Assembly: GCF_008642335.1 (NCBI RefSeq)
Contig: NZ_CP029191.1
Span: forward strand, 930,001 to 994,000
Reading direction: 5' to 3'
Source of the DNA: Streptomyces venezuelae
GTDB taxonomy: Bacteria > Actinomycetota > Actinomycetes > Streptomycetales > Streptomycetaceae
DNA length: 64,000 nucleotides
Shown here in pieces: positions 43,692 to 52,562 of the stretch. The notes under the pieces were generated by a model, which saw only the letters and a list, made by a program, of their open reading frames with translations, did no database searches and had not been told where the DNA came from. The first letter of the stretch is position 1. The number at the start of each line of letters is the position of its first letter. The position numbers and the translations under genes are program-made.

Positions 43692-44963
43692 TTACTTGTA
43701 GTCCTTGAGGAGCTTGCGGTAGGCGTCACCGATGCCCTCGGCGCCCTTCTCGGGCGACGACTTGCCGCTGAGCACCTTCTCCAGCTGCAGGCGGATCGGC
43801 TCGAAGAGCGCGTTGGCCTCCGGGATCCACGGCCGCTGCACGGACTTGGCGACGGCGGGCTTGAAGAACTGCACCATCTGGTTGTCCTTGACGGACTTCA
43901 CGTCGTAGACGGAGGTGCGGGTCGGCAGCAGGCTGAGCTCCTCGGTGGTCTGCTGCTGCACCTTGGCGGAGCTCATGTACTTGATGAACTCGTAGGCGGC
44001 GTCGAGGTTGCCGGAGCCGGCGTAGGCGGCGAGGTTCCAGCCGCCCTGCGGGGCGCCCTGGCGCTTGCTGCCGGCCGGGGCGGGGGCGACGCCGAGGTTG
44101 TCCTTGTCGGACTTGAACTGCTTGCCCTGCAGGGCACCTTCGATGGACCACGGGCCGTCGAGCGCCATGGCGACGTCGCCGTCCTTGAAGGCGTTGAGCT
44201 GGTTGTTGTAGCCGTCGCTCGCGTCGGTGACCGCCGCCTTGGAGTCGACCAGGTCCTTCATCACCGAGAAGGCCTTCGCACCCTCGGGCTCGTCGACCGT
44301 GACCTTCTTGGCCTTGGTGTCCAGGAGGTCGCCGCCCTCGCCGTAGAGGTACGGGAGGTAGTAGTACGGGTCGTCGCCGCGCAGGTACAGGCCGGTCTTG
44401 CCGGACTTCGACTTGATCTTCTTCGCGGCGGACTTCACCTCGTCGAAGGAGGTCGGCACCTCGACGCCCGCGGCCTTGAGCATCTTCTTGTTGTAGAAGA
44501 GCGCCAGGGTGTCGATGGTCTGCGGGGCGGCGTACGTCTTGCCCTTGAACTTCGTGCTCGCCGCGGCCTGCGGAAGGTAGTCGTCGGCCTTGTCGAGCGC
44601 GACGGTGTCGTCGAGCGGGGCGAGGTAGCCGAGCGAGGCGAAGTCCTGCGTCCAGGCGACCTCGGTGCGCATCACGTCGGGGGCACCGGAGTTGCCGCCC
44701 GCGGCGTTCTTGAACTTGGCGTTGGCCTCGCCGAACGGGACGTTCACATAGTTGACCTTGACGTCCGGGTGCAGCTTCTCGAAGCCCTTGGCGATCTTCT
44801 GGTACGCGCCCTTCTCGGCGTCGTTCGAGGTGTCCCAGAAGGTGACGGTGCCGGAGAGCTTCCCGCCCTTGCTCCCGCCGCTGCCTTCGTCGTCGCCCCC
44901 GCACGCTGCCGCTGTCATGGCCAGGGCCGCGATCAGCCCGGTGGCCGCAATGCCACGCCGCAT
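43692..44963 (-). CDS. malE: maltose/maltodextrin-binding lipoprotein
   Basis: The 423-residue precursor has a lipoprotein signal with lipobox around TAAAC (Cys ~21), a Gly/Ser linker and a family 1 solute-binding fold (GTVTFWDTSNDAEKGAYQKIAKGFEKLHPDVKV...). It delivers maltose or maltodextrins to MalFG. ATG with AAGGAG site. The upstream 261-base gap, shared with the divergent lacI gene, contains a CTTGC-N11-GCAAG repeat. In acarbose producers a homologous importer can also take up acarbose, which is relevant here. Confidence 0.92.
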   Translation of the reverse strand: MRRGIAATGLIAALAMTAAACGGDDEGSGGSKGGKLSGTVTFWDTSNDAEKGAYQKIAKGFEKLHPDVKVNYVNVPFGEANAKFKNAAGGNSGAPDVMRTEVAWTQDFASLGYLAPLDDTVALDKADDYLPQAAASTKFKGKTYAAPQTIDTLALFYNKKMLKAAGVEVPTSFDEVKSAAKKIKSKSGKTGLYLRGDDPYYYLPYLYGEGGDLLDTKAKKVTVDEPEGAKAFSVMKDLVDSKAAVTDASDGYNNQLNAFKDGDVAMALDGPWSIEGALQGKQFKSDKDNLGVAPAPAGSKRQGAPQGGWNLAAYAGSGNLDAAYEFIKYMSSAKVQQQTTEELSLLPTRTSVYDVKSVKDNQMVQFFKPAVAKSVQRPWIPEANALFEPIRLQLEKVLSGKSSPEKGAEGIGDAYRKLLKDYK

Positions 44964-45083
44964 GTGAACTCCTTCAACTGATCCCGGAATCACGGGGAGA
45001 CGAAGAGGTGCCTCCTGCTGGCCGCTCTGGACGGCGGCGCCGGGTTGCCAGGAACGTAACAGCGTTGGAATGTCGCCGAAAGA

Positions 45084-45106
45084 CCTTGCGGTAAATTTCT
45101 GCAAGG
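45084..45106. promoter_or_regulatory. putative MalR operator upstream of malE
   Basis: CCTTGC (45084-45089) and GCAAGG (45101-45106) form an inverted repeat spaced 11 bases, about 120 bases ahead of malE and 120 ahead of the divergent lacI gene. Half-sites match those before the amylase gene. A TTGACA (45156-45161) may be the -35 box of the lacI promoter. Confidence 0.5.
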
Positions 45107-45224
45107 ACCGGTGGTTCGTTACATCTGCGTGTCCTTACCGTGCCCGGGCCTGCGCTTGACAGGGCTTGCACGAAGATTCACGGGCAGTGTGCAATCACCC
45201 CGACGACAGGTACAGTCCAGTGCC

Positions 45225-46244
45225 ATGACCGCACGGCTTGTCGACATCGCAGCCCACGCGGGGGTCAGTGAAGCCACCGTGAGCCGCGTCCTCAACGGCA
45301 AGCCCGGGGTGGCCGTCGGCACCCGCGAGGCAGTGCTCGCCGCCCTCGACGTGCTCGGGTACGAACGCCCGGTGCGCCTGCGACGGCGCAGCGCCGGGCT
45401 CATCGGCCTCATCACACCGGAGCTGGACAACCCGATCTTCCCCGCGTTCGCGCAGGTCATCGCCCAGGCCCTGACCCGTCAGGGGTACACGCCGGTCCTC
45501 GCGACGCAGACGCCGGGCGGCTCCACCGAGGACGAGCTCACCGAGATGCTCGTGGACCGCGGTGTCAGCGGCATCATCTTCGTCTCCGGGCTGCACGCCG
45601 ACACCACCGCGGACATGGAGCGGTACGAGGTGCTGCGCGCCCAGGGCGTCCCCTATGTCCTCGTCAACGGCTTCTCGCCGGACGTGGCGGCGCCCTTCGT
45701 CTCCACCGACGACCGCGCCGCCGTGCGCCTCGCCGTCACACATCTGACCTCGCTCGGCCACACCCGCATCGGGCTCGCGGTCGGTCCGAAGCGGTTCGTG
45801 CCCGTGGTGCGCAAGATCGAGGGTTTCCGGCTCGGTCTCCTTGAGCGCCTCGGCCTCGACGACGAGGCGTCGGAGGAGCTGATCCAGCACTCCCTCTACA
45901 CCCTGGAGGGCGGCCAGGCCGCGGCCACCACCCTCATCAACCGCGGCTGCACGGCCGTCGTCTGCGCCAGCGACATGATGGCGCTCGGCGCGATCCGGGC
46001 CGCCCGCGACCTCGGTCTGAGCGTGCCGCGGGACATCTCGGTCGTCGGCTTCGACGACTCGCCGCTCATCGCCTTCACCGATCCGCCGCTGACCACGATC
46101 CGCCAGCCCGTGCAGGCCATGGGCCAGGCGGCGGTCCGCGCGCTCCTGGAGGAGATCGGCGGGACGCCGGCGCCGCACGGCGAGTTCGTCTTCATGCCGG
46201 AGCTGGTGGTGCGGGGCTCGACGGGGTCCGGGCGCAAGGCCTGA
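45225..46244 (+). CDS. malR: LacI-family maltose regulator
   Basis: The 339-residue protein has the LacI helix-turn-helix (RLVDIAAHAGVSEATVSRVLNGKPGV) and a sugar-binding domain. Position (divergent from malE-malF-malG-aglA) and sequence fit Streptomyces MalR, which represses the mal operon. It is a close duplicate of the LacI at 39036-40091; shared blocks include TEDEL...DRGVSGIIF.SGLHAD and FDDS.LIAFTDPPLTT.RQPVQAM. ATG at 45225. It converges with the rmlB-like gene with a 12-base gap, so the maltose regulon and the biosynthetic cluster are directly contiguous. Confidence 0.9.
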   Translation: MTARLVDIAAHAGVSEATVSRVLNGKPGVAVGTREAVLAALDVLGYERPVRLRRRSAGLIGLITPELDNPIFPAFAQVIAQALTRQGYTPVLATQTPGGSTEDELTEMLVDRGVSGIIFVSGLHADTTADMERYEVLRAQGVPYVLVNGFSPDVAAPFVSTDDRAAVRLAVTHLTSLGHTRIGLAVGPKRFVPVVRKIEGFRLGLLERLGLDDEASEELIQHSLYTLEGGQAAATTLINRGCTAVVCASDMMALGAIRAARDLGLSVPRDISVVGFDDSPLIAFTDPPLTTIRQPVQAMGQAAVRALLEEIGGTPAPHGEFVFMPELVVRGSTGSGRKA

Positions 46245-46256
46245 GCCGCGGGGGGG

Positions 46257-47270
46257 TCACGCCGCCGCGACGAGCGGTTGCCACCACGAGCGGTTGTGCC
46301 GGTACCAGCGGGCCGTCTCGGCGAGCGCCGCGTCGAAGTCGGTGCCGGGCCGGTAGCCGAGCTCGCGGCTGATCTTCGTGTGGTCCACGGCGTACCTGCG
46401 GTCGTGGCCCTTGCGGTCCGTGACGTGCGTGATGCGCCCGGCGTCGGCGCCGCACAGGGCGAGCAGCCGCTCGGTCAGCTCCAGGTTGGTGAGCGAGGTG
46501 CCGCCGCCGATGTTGTAGATCTCCCCCGCCCGCCCCCGGGTGCGGACCAGTTCGAGGCCGCGGACGTGGTCGTCCAGGTGCAGCCAGTCCCGTACCTGCA
46601 GCCCGTCGCCGTACACCGGGACGTTCTCCCCGTTCAGGAGGGCCGTCAGGAAGCGCGGGACCAGTTTCTCCGGGTGCTGGTGCGGGCCGAAGTTGTTGGA
46701 GCAGCGGGTGACACGGACATCCAGGCCGTGGGTGCGGTGCTGGGCCAGGGCGACGAGGTCCGAGGCCGCCTTCGACGCGGCGTACGGGGAGTTGGGCCGC
46801 AGCGGGTCCTCCTCCGTGGCCGCGCCGTGCGGGATCGATCCGTACACCTCGTCGGTGGAGACGTGGACGAACGTCGCGACGCCGTGCCGGAGCGCGGCGT
46901 CGAGCAGGGTCTGGGTGCCGAGCACGTTGGTACGCGTGAACGCGGAGCCGTCCGCGATCGAGCGGTCGACGTGCGACTCGGCGGCGAAGTGCACCACCTG
47001 CCCGTGGTCCGCGGCCAGTTCGCCGACGAGCCGGGCGTCACACACGTCGCCGCGCACGAAGGCGAACCCGGGGTGGGCGCGGACCGCGTCGAGGCGGCCG
47101 ATGCTGCCCGCGTAGGTCAGCTTGTCGAGCACGGTCACCTCGATGCCGCGCGGGCCCGCGGGGCCGAGGAGCGACCGGACGTACGCGGAGCCGATGAAGC
47201 CGGCCCCGCCGGTGACGAGGATGCGGTTGCCGTGGGGGCTGTGGCGGCCCGTGGGGTCGACGTGGTTCAT
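46257..47270 (-). CDS. rmlB: dTDP-glucose 4,6-dehydratase
   Basis: The 337-residue protein is an extended SDR with the NAD loop TGGAGFIGSAYV (20-31), the substrate-specificity HFAAESHVDRSI block, STDEVYG and the catalytic SPYAASKAASD (Tyr-x3-Lys). It makes dTDP-4-keto-6-deoxyglucose. ATG overlaps the stop of the upstream dTDP-glucose synthase gene (ATGA, 47267-47270). With the class III aminotransferase divergently encoded, it would supply dTDP-4-amino-4,6-dideoxyglucose, the aminosugar of acarbose-type molecules (AcbB role). Confidence 0.93.
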   Translation of the reverse strand: MNHVDPTGRHSPHGNRILVTGGAGFIGSAYVRSLLGPAGPRGIEVTVLDKLTYAGSIGRLDAVRAHPGFAFVRGDVCDARLVGELAADHGQVVHFAAESHVDRSIADGSAFTRTNVLGTQTLLDAALRHGVATFVHVSTDEVYGSIPHGAATEEDPLRPNSPYAASKAASDLVALAQHRTHGLDVRVTRCSNNFGPHQHPEKLVPRFLTALLNGENVPVYGDGLQVRDWLHLDDHVRGLELVRTRGRAGEIYNIGGGTSLTNLELTERLLALCGADAGRITHVTDRKGHDRRYAVDHTKISRELGYRPGTDFDAALAETARWYRHNRSWWQPLVAAA

Positions 47271-48334
47271 GAGGTCAATTGCACCTTGCTGTGGTCGCCG
47301 ATGACGAGTCGGTGGGCCTGGGGCAGCCGCGGGGCGGGGGCCACGACGGCGCCGCGGCCGATGAGGGAGGACTCGATGCGCGACGCGCCCTCCACGTCCG
47401 CGCCGCGCAGCAGCACGGAGTGGGCGATGGCGCTGTCCTCGACGCGGCAGTCCTCGGCGATGGCGGTGTACGGGCCGATGCTGGAGTTGCTGATGACGGT
47501 GCCCGCGCCGATCACCGCCGGGCCCACGATGCGCGAGCCGCGCACCACGGCGCCCTCGGCGAGGCGGACCCGGCCGAGCACGGTGCTGTCCGGGTCGACC
47601 TTGCCGTCGACGCGGCCCTCGATGCCGTCGAGGACCTGACGGTTGACCTCCAGGAGGTCGTCGACGCTGCCGGTGTCGCGCCAGGGCCGGGTGGTGGTCT
47701 CGGCGCGCACCCGCAGGCCCCGGTCGAGCAGCCACTGCACGGCGTCGGTGATCTCCAGCTCGCCGCGCACGGAGGGCGTGATCGCCCGTACCGCCTCGTG
47801 GATGTCCGTGCCGAAGGCGTACACGCCGATCAGGGCGAGGTCGCTGCGCGGCCGGTCGGGCTTCTCCTCCAGGCCCACCACGTCGCCGCGGGCGTCGAGT
47901 TCGGCGACGCCGAACGCCGTCGGGTCGGGGACGGGTGTGAGGAGGAGGCGGGCGGCTCCTGGCTGGGCGGCGGCGCGTTCGGCGAAGCCGGTGAGTCCTT
48001 CCTGGAGGTAGTTGTCGCCGAGGTAGAGCAGGAAGTCGTCGTCGCCGAGGAATTCCCGGGCGATGAGCACCGCGTGGGCGAGCCCGAGCGGCCGCTCCTG
48101 GTGGAGGTAGCTGACGCGCAGGCCGAAGGCACCGCCGTCGCCGACGGCCTCGCGGACCTCCGCGCCGCGTCGGCCGACGACGATCCCGGCCTCCCGGATG
48201 CCGGCCGCGGCGATGGCTTCGAGGCCGTAGAAGAGCACGGGTTTGTTGGCGATGGGCAGCAGTTGCTTGGCGCCTGTGTCGGTGAAGGGGCGCAGCCTGC
48301 TGCCCGTTCCGCCGGCCAGCACCAGGGCTTTCAA
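47267..48334 (-). CDS. rmlA: glucose-1-phosphate thymidylyltransferase, long (StrD/AcbA-like) type
   Basis: The 355-residue protein has the nucleotidyltransferase G-loop LAGGTGSRLRP, the KPVLFYGLEAI and GDNYLQEG motifs and a C-terminal left-handed beta-helix (IGPYTAIAED...), which marks the long RmlA form found with antibiotic aminosugar clusters. It activates glucose-1-phosphate to dTDP-glucose. The start is TTG at 48334 (MKALVLAGG), with a weak ribosome site. Transcribed away from the aminotransferase operon across the 281-base divergent region. Confidence 0.92.
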   Translation of the reverse strand: MKALVLAGGTGSRLRPFTDTGAKQLLPIANKPVLFYGLEAIAAAGIREAGIVVGRRGAEVREAVGDGGAFGLRVSYLHQERPLGLAHAVLIAREFLGDDDFLLYLGDNYLQEGLTGFAERAAAQPGAARLLLTPVPDPTAFGVAELDARGDVVGLEEKPDRPRSDLALIGVYAFGTDIHEAVRAITPSVRGELEITDAVQWLLDRGLRVRAETTTRPWRDTGSVDDLLEVNRQVLDGIEGRVDGKVDPDSTVLGRVRLAEGAVVRGSRIVGPAVIGAGTVISNSSIGPYTAIAEDCRVEDSAIAHSVLLRGADVEGASRIESSLIGRGAVVAPAPRLPQAHRLVIGDHSKVQLTS

Positions 48335-48390
48335 GGAAGCCGTCCGCGGGGCGGGTCAGCCTGGGGATGCGTTCTCACGGGTCCCTCCTC

Positions 48391-48430
48391 GCTTGCGAGG
48401 TCTCGACTCAACTTGCGAGATCTCGACTCA
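48391..48430. repeat. two 20-base direct repeats in the divergent biosynthetic promoter region
   Basis: Units 48391-48410 and 48411-48430 are tandem and differ at two positions. The second contains the 10-base palindrome CGAGATCTCG. They lie between the rmlA-like gene and the aminotransferase operon and could be binding sites for a pathway regulator. Confidence 0.7.
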
Positions 48431-48470
48431 AGCAGAGCCGGACGTACGGCCGCAAGTGCTGTCTGAAACT

Positions 48471-48486
48471 TTCAGCAACCTCTTGC
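48471..48486. promoter_or_regulatory. element shared with the alpha-amylase promoter
   Basis: TTCAGCAACCTCTTGC differs by one base from TTCAGCAACTTCTTGC at 38965-38980 ahead of the amylase gene. The repetition of GCAAC/CTTGC half-sites suggests a LacI/MalR-type operator controlling the biosynthetic operon. Confidence 0.55.
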
Positions 48487-48615
48487 CAATTGTGGGGCGG
48501 CTTTGTTTGACTCGGTGCGCCTCGCCGGTCCCACCGCTCAACTTCGGTGCCGATCCGGAGAGTTCACCGGCACCACGCACACCGCACATCGCACGACGAA
48601 CGGAGTGGGGCAGCA

Positions 48616-49923
48616 GTGACAGGTCACCGGCAGCGCGCACGGCTCGACCGGGAGGCGCGGCACCTCGCGCCCGGCGCCTCCGAGGAGACCGCCGCCGGGG
48701 AGCGTGTCTTCGCCGAGGGTTCGGGCGCCTACCTCACCGACCTCGACGGCAACCGGTACCTGGACTTCGCGGCCGGCACGCTCACGCAGTCGCTCGGCCA
48801 CTGCCACCCGGAGGTCGTCGAGGCGCTCACCGCGCAGGCCGGGCGGCTGTGGAACGTGCACGACGCCGCGACCCCCGAACGCGCCGCGCTGCTCGAACAG
48901 CTCGCCCGGCTGCTCCCCGACCACCTCGACACCTACGCGCTCTTCTCCACCGGCGCCGAGGCCGTCGAGGCGGCCCTGCGGGTGGTGCAGGCCACCGCGC
49001 CCGCGGGCCGCAACCGGATCGGGGCGCTGCGCCACGGCTTCCACGGCAAGACGATGGGCGCCCGGATGCTGGTCCACTGGGACATCGGGCATCAGGCGTT
49101 CGCCGGGAACAGCGTCCTCGGCTACGCCCCCGACTGCTACCGCTGCCCGCTGGAGCTGACCCATCCGAATTGCGAGGTGCGATGCGCCTCGCTCGTGCGC
49201 AGGCACATCGCCGAGAAGCCGAACGTCGCCGCGCTGGTCTTCGAACCGGTGCAGGGCGCGGCGGGCGTCGTCGTGCCGCCGCCGGGCTACTGGGAGCGGA
49301 TCGCGGAGGCCTGCCGGGTCAACGGTGTGCTGCTCGTCGCCGACGAGGTCCTGACGGGCGGCGGCCGCACCGGCGCCTTCCTCGCCTCCGAGCTGGTCGG
49401 AGTCGAACCGGACCTGGTCGTCCTCTCCAAGGGCATGGCGAACGGCTTCCCCTTCGCGGTGCTCGCCGGGCGCGCGGAGCTGCTGCGCTCCCCCGAGGCG
49501 GCGACGGCCGGTTCGTACGCGTCGACGTACGCGAGCAATCCGCTCGGCATCGCGGCCGCGCACGCCACGCTCGGTGTCATCGAGCGCGACGGTCTGGCCG
49601 AACGCGCCCGCGTCCTGGGCGAGTTGCTCGGCGCCCGGCTCGCGGCCCTGCGGTCCCGGTACGAGCAGCTCGGCGATGTACGCGGGCTCGGCCTCCTGTA
49701 CGGCCTGGAGTTCGTCACGGACCGGGAGAGCCGCACCCCCGCGCCGGAGCTGGCCCGCGCGGTCCACTCCGCCGCGCTCGACCTGGGTCTGCGGACGGCG
49801 TTCGGCGGCCACATCATCCGCCTCGCGCCACCGTTCACACTCGACGAGGCACAACTCGACGCAGGTGTCGCCCTGTTGGAGCTGGCCGTCGAGCGAGCCG
49901 TCGCGCAGGTGGTGGCGGCGTGA
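48616..49923 (+). CDS. class III PLP aminotransferase (AcbV-like)
   Basis: The 435-residue protein is a fold-type I class III aminotransferase: STGAEAVEAAL for the cofactor phosphate, Asp243 in VADEVLTGGGRTG and the Schiff-base Lys272 in LSKGMANG. Residues FHGKTMGAR and EPVQGAAGVVVPP are typical. In acarbose clusters such an enzyme (AcbV) converts dTDP-4-keto-6-deoxyglucose to the 4-amino sugar. The GTG at 48616 has GGAG 10 bases ahead; a longer frame to 48547 lacks a site. First gene of a long rightward operon; GTGA overlap with the next. Confidence 0.88.
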   Translation: MTGHRQRARLDREARHLAPGASEETAAGERVFAEGSGAYLTDLDGNRYLDFAAGTLTQSLGHCHPEVVEALTAQAGRLWNVHDAATPERAALLEQLARLLPDHLDTYALFSTGAEAVEAALRVVQATAPAGRNRIGALRHGFHGKTMGARMLVHWDIGHQAFAGNSVLGYAPDCYRCPLELTHPNCEVRCASLVRRHIAEKPNVAALVFEPVQGAAGVVVPPPGYWERIAEACRVNGVLLVADEVLTGGGRTGAFLASELVGVEPDLVVLSKGMANGFPFAVLAGRAELLRSPEAATAGSYASTYASNPLGIAAAHATLGVIERDGLAERARVLGELLGARLAALRSRYEQLGDVRGLGLLYGLEFVTDRESRTPAPELARAVHSAALDLGLRTAFGGHIIRLAPPFTLDEAQLDAGVALLELAVERAVAQVVAA

Positions 49924-50936
49924 TCGTCGCGGAGAACCTCACCAAGGAGTTCCGCGTCGCGGAGCGCGGACCCGGCCTGCTGGGCAGCCTCGCGACGCTC
50001 CTCACCCGCGAGTACCGCACCGTGCGCGCCGTGGACGGCGTCTCCTTCGAGATCCCCGCCGGGTCGAGGACCGCCTACATCGGCGCCAACGGAGCCGGCA
50101 AGTCCACCACCATCAAGATGCTCACCGGCATCATGACGCCGACGTCGGGCCGCTGCCTCGTCGCGGGCATCGAGCCGTACCGCGAGCGGCGGCGCAACGC
50201 CCGCTCCATCGGTGTCGTCTTCGGGCAGCGCAGCCAGCTGTGGTGGGACCTGTCGGTGCCCGACTCGTTCCGCATCCTGCGCCGCGTCTACGACATCCCC
50301 GACCCGGTCTACCACCGCAACCTCGCGCTCTACCGCGAACTCCTCGACATCGACGCCCTCGGCACCACGCCCGTGCGCCGGCTCAGCCTGGGCCAGCGGA
50401 TGCGCGCGGAGATCGCCGCGAGCCTGCTGCACGACCCGGCCGTCGTCTTCTGGGACGAGCCGACCATCGGCCTCGACATGGTCCTCAAGACGGCGGTGCG
50501 CGACCTGGTCAACCGCGCGCACCGGGAGCTCGGCACGACCGTCGTGCTCACCAGCCACGACATCGCCGACATCGCCGCGATCTGCGACAGCGCGCTGGTC
50601 GTCGACCACGGCCGGGTCGTCCACCAGGGCTCCATCCAGGATCTGCTGCGCACGGCGGAGGACCGCTCGGTGAGCTTCGACCACCGGGGCGGCCCGGCGC
50701 CGCATGACGCCCTCGATCTGATCGAGCGGGGCCTGCCCGGCGTACGGGCGGGTGTCGAGGACGGCGGGCGGATCCGCGTCGACTATCCGGCGAACCTCTT
50801 CGCCTCGCGCCAGGTGCTCACCTTCCTCCTGGACCACTTCGACCTCGTGGACTGCTATGCCCCGGAGCCGGACCTGGAGGAGGTGCTGCGGCGGATCTAC
50901 GGCCGGGCGCCCACGCCCGTCGGCGGTCACTCATGA
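49920..50936 (+). CDS. ABC-2-type exporter ATP-binding protein (AcbW-like)
   Basis: The 338-residue protein has Walker A GANGAGKS (55-62), signature LSLGQRMRAEIA, Walker B VVFWDEPT and the switch His in LTSHD. It belongs to the ABC-2/viologen-exporter-like subgroup with an extended N-terminus (GPGLLGSLATLLTREYR insertion). GTG start overlaps the aminotransferase stop (49920-49923). With the two permeases that follow it should form an exporter for the pathway product, as AcbWXY is proposed to do. Confidence 0.9.
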   Translation: MIVAENLTKEFRVAERGPGLLGSLATLLTREYRTVRAVDGVSFEIPAGSRTAYIGANGAGKSTTIKMLTGIMTPTSGRCLVAGIEPYRERRRNARSIGVVFGQRSQLWWDLSVPDSFRILRRVYDIPDPVYHRNLALYRELLDIDALGTTPVRRLSLGQRMRAEIAASLLHDPAVVFWDEPTIGLDMVLKTAVRDLVNRAHRELGTTVVLTSHDIADIAAICDSALVVDHGRVVHQGSIQDLLRTAEDRSVSFDHRGGPAPHDALDLIERGLPGVRAGVEDGGRIRVDYPANLFASRQVLTFLLDHFDLVDCYAPEPDLEEVLRRIYGRAPTPVGGHS

Positions 50937-51748
50937 GCGTACGAGTGTCGCGCTACTTCCCCTTCGCCACCGGCGGCCTCCAGTCCCTGCTCCAGTACCG
51001 CTCGATGTTCGTCGTCACGGGCGTCACCGCCGCCGCGGGCGCCGCGGTCACCGTGTTCCTGTGGCGTGCCGTGTACGCGGACGCGCCGGGCGGCGGCACG
51101 GGCCCGGGAGGCTTCACCCCCGCGAGCATCACCACCTACCTGCTGGTGGCGCAGGTGCTGCAGGTCCTGCACGCCAACCGGGTCGACGACGAGGTGGCCG
51201 CGGAGGTCTACCGCGGGGACGTCGCCGTGATGCTGGTGCGGCCGGTCAGCTATCCGCTGGTGCGGCTCTTCGCGTGCCTGCCGGTGGTCGCGGCCAACGC
51301 CGCCCTCGTCGGCGTGCCGGCCCTGCTCCTCTTCTCGTTCCTCGTCCCGCTCACGACGCCCCGTCCCGTCGACGCCGCGCTGTTCGCCGTGTCCACCACG
51401 CTGTCGGTGCTCATCGCGTTCTGCGTGAACCTGCTGACCGGCATGACGGGTTTCGTCACCACGAACACGTGGGGCGTGCGGATGGTGAAGCAGAGCGTCG
51501 TGGCCTTCTTCGCCGGGCAGCTGGTCCCGATCGCGCTGATGCCGGGCCCGCTGGCGGCGGTCGCAGGGGCGCTGCCCTTCAAAGGGATGGTCGACAGCCC
51601 GTTGACGCTGCTCCTCGGCAGGTACGACGGGATGGGCGGGGCCGTCGCCGTGCTGGCCCAGCAGGCGGGCTGGGCGGCCGGTCTCACGGTGCTGTGCGCG
51701 GTGCTGTGGCGGGCGGCGCTCGGGCGTCTCGAGGTGCTCGGCGGATGA
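50933..51748 (+). CDS. ABC-2 exporter permease (DUF990-type)
   Basis: The 271-residue protein has about six membrane helices with a long central loop (VDDEVAAEVYRGDVAVMLVRPVSYPLVRL, typical of this permease family). ATG overlaps the ATPase stop (ATGA, 50933-50936). No conserved binding motif can be named. Confidence 0.85.
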   Translation: MSVRVSRYFPFATGGLQSLLQYRSMFVVTGVTAAAGAAVTVFLWRAVYADAPGGGTGPGGFTPASITTYLLVAQVLQVLHANRVDDEVAAEVYRGDVAVMLVRPVSYPLVRLFACLPVVAANAALVGVPALLLFSFLVPLTTPRPVDAALFAVSTTLSVLIAFCVNLLTGMTGFVTTNTWGVRMVKQSVVAFFAGQLVPIALMPGPLAAVAGALPFKGMVDSPLTLLLGRYDGMGGAVAVLAQQAGWAAGLTVLCAVLWRAALGRLEVLGG

Positions 51749-52557
51749 CGCGCACACGTCTCGGCACGGCGCTCTGGTACGTCAGGCTCTCCTGGTTCCT
51801 CGGCGGGGTGGGCCTGCACCGCCTCGCCGCGTACCGGCTCGACTTCGCGCTCGGCGCCGGGGCCTTCCTGGTGCGGGTCGGCATCCAGACGGCGGTCGTC
51901 GGCCTGGTCTTCCGGCAGGTGCCCGCCGTGGGCGGCTGGTCGTACCACGAGGTCCTGTTCCTGCTCGGCTTCTCTCTTCTGCCGCGCGGCCTCGACCACC
52001 TCTTCACCGACCAGCTGTGGGAGCTGGGCCGCAAGCTGGTACAGCGCGGCGAGTTCTACCGCTATCTCATCCGCCCGGTGAATCCGCTCTTCTCGCTGCT
52101 CTCCGAGCGCTTCTTCCACCCCGACGCGCTCGGCGAACTCGTCGTCGGCGCGGCCCTCGTGACGTACGCGGGCACCTCGCTCGACCTGGACCTCACGGCC
52201 GTCCAGTGGGCGCTGGCCCCGCTGCTCGTGCTGTGCGGCGCGCTGATCCACACGGCGGTGAAGCTGTGCTTCGCTTCCCTGTCGTTCTGGACGGTGACGA
52301 GCCTGCCCGCGATGTACGCGGCGAGCCAGGTGTCGGAGTTCGCGGCGTACCCCCTCGACATCTACCACGCGTCGCTGCGCGCGCTGCTGACCTGGGTGCT
52401 GCCGTTCGCCTTCACGTCGTACGTCCCCGCCGTCTATCTCCTCTCCGGCGACACGGCGCTCCTGGGATGGCTGCCCGTGGTGACGGCCCTGGCGCTGCTG
52501 CTCGCTCTCGCCGTGTGGCGGCGCGGCATCAACACGTACGAGATGACAGGGAGTTGA
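51745..52557 (+). CDS. ABC-2 exporter permease, second subunit (DUF990-type)
   Basis: The 270-residue protein has about six membrane helices and the family loop FTDQLWELGRKLVQRGEFYRYLIRPVNPLF, which parallels the first permease. ATGA overlap at 51745-51748. It completes a three-gene exporter. The kinase gene begins 5 bases after its stop. Confidence 0.85.
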   Translation: MTRTRLGTALWYVRLSWFLGGVGLHRLAAYRLDFALGAGAFLVRVGIQTAVVGLVFRQVPAVGGWSYHEVLFLLGFSLLPRGLDHLFTDQLWELGRKLVQRGEFYRYLIRPVNPLFSLLSERFFHPDALGELVVGAALVTYAGTSLDLDLTAVQWALAPLLVLCGALIHTAVKLCFASLSFWTVTSLPAMYAASQVSEFAAYPLDIYHASLRALLTWVLPFAFTSYVPAVYLLSGDTALLGWLPVVTALALLLALAVWRRGINTYEMTGS

Positions 52558-52562
52558 GGTCC

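Noticed and set aside
46257..48334. rmlA/rmlB pair as cell-wall rhamnose genes
   Set aside because: No rmlC/rmlD accompany them; the long StrD-like RmlA and the adjacent aminotransferase fit aminosugar biosynthesis better.
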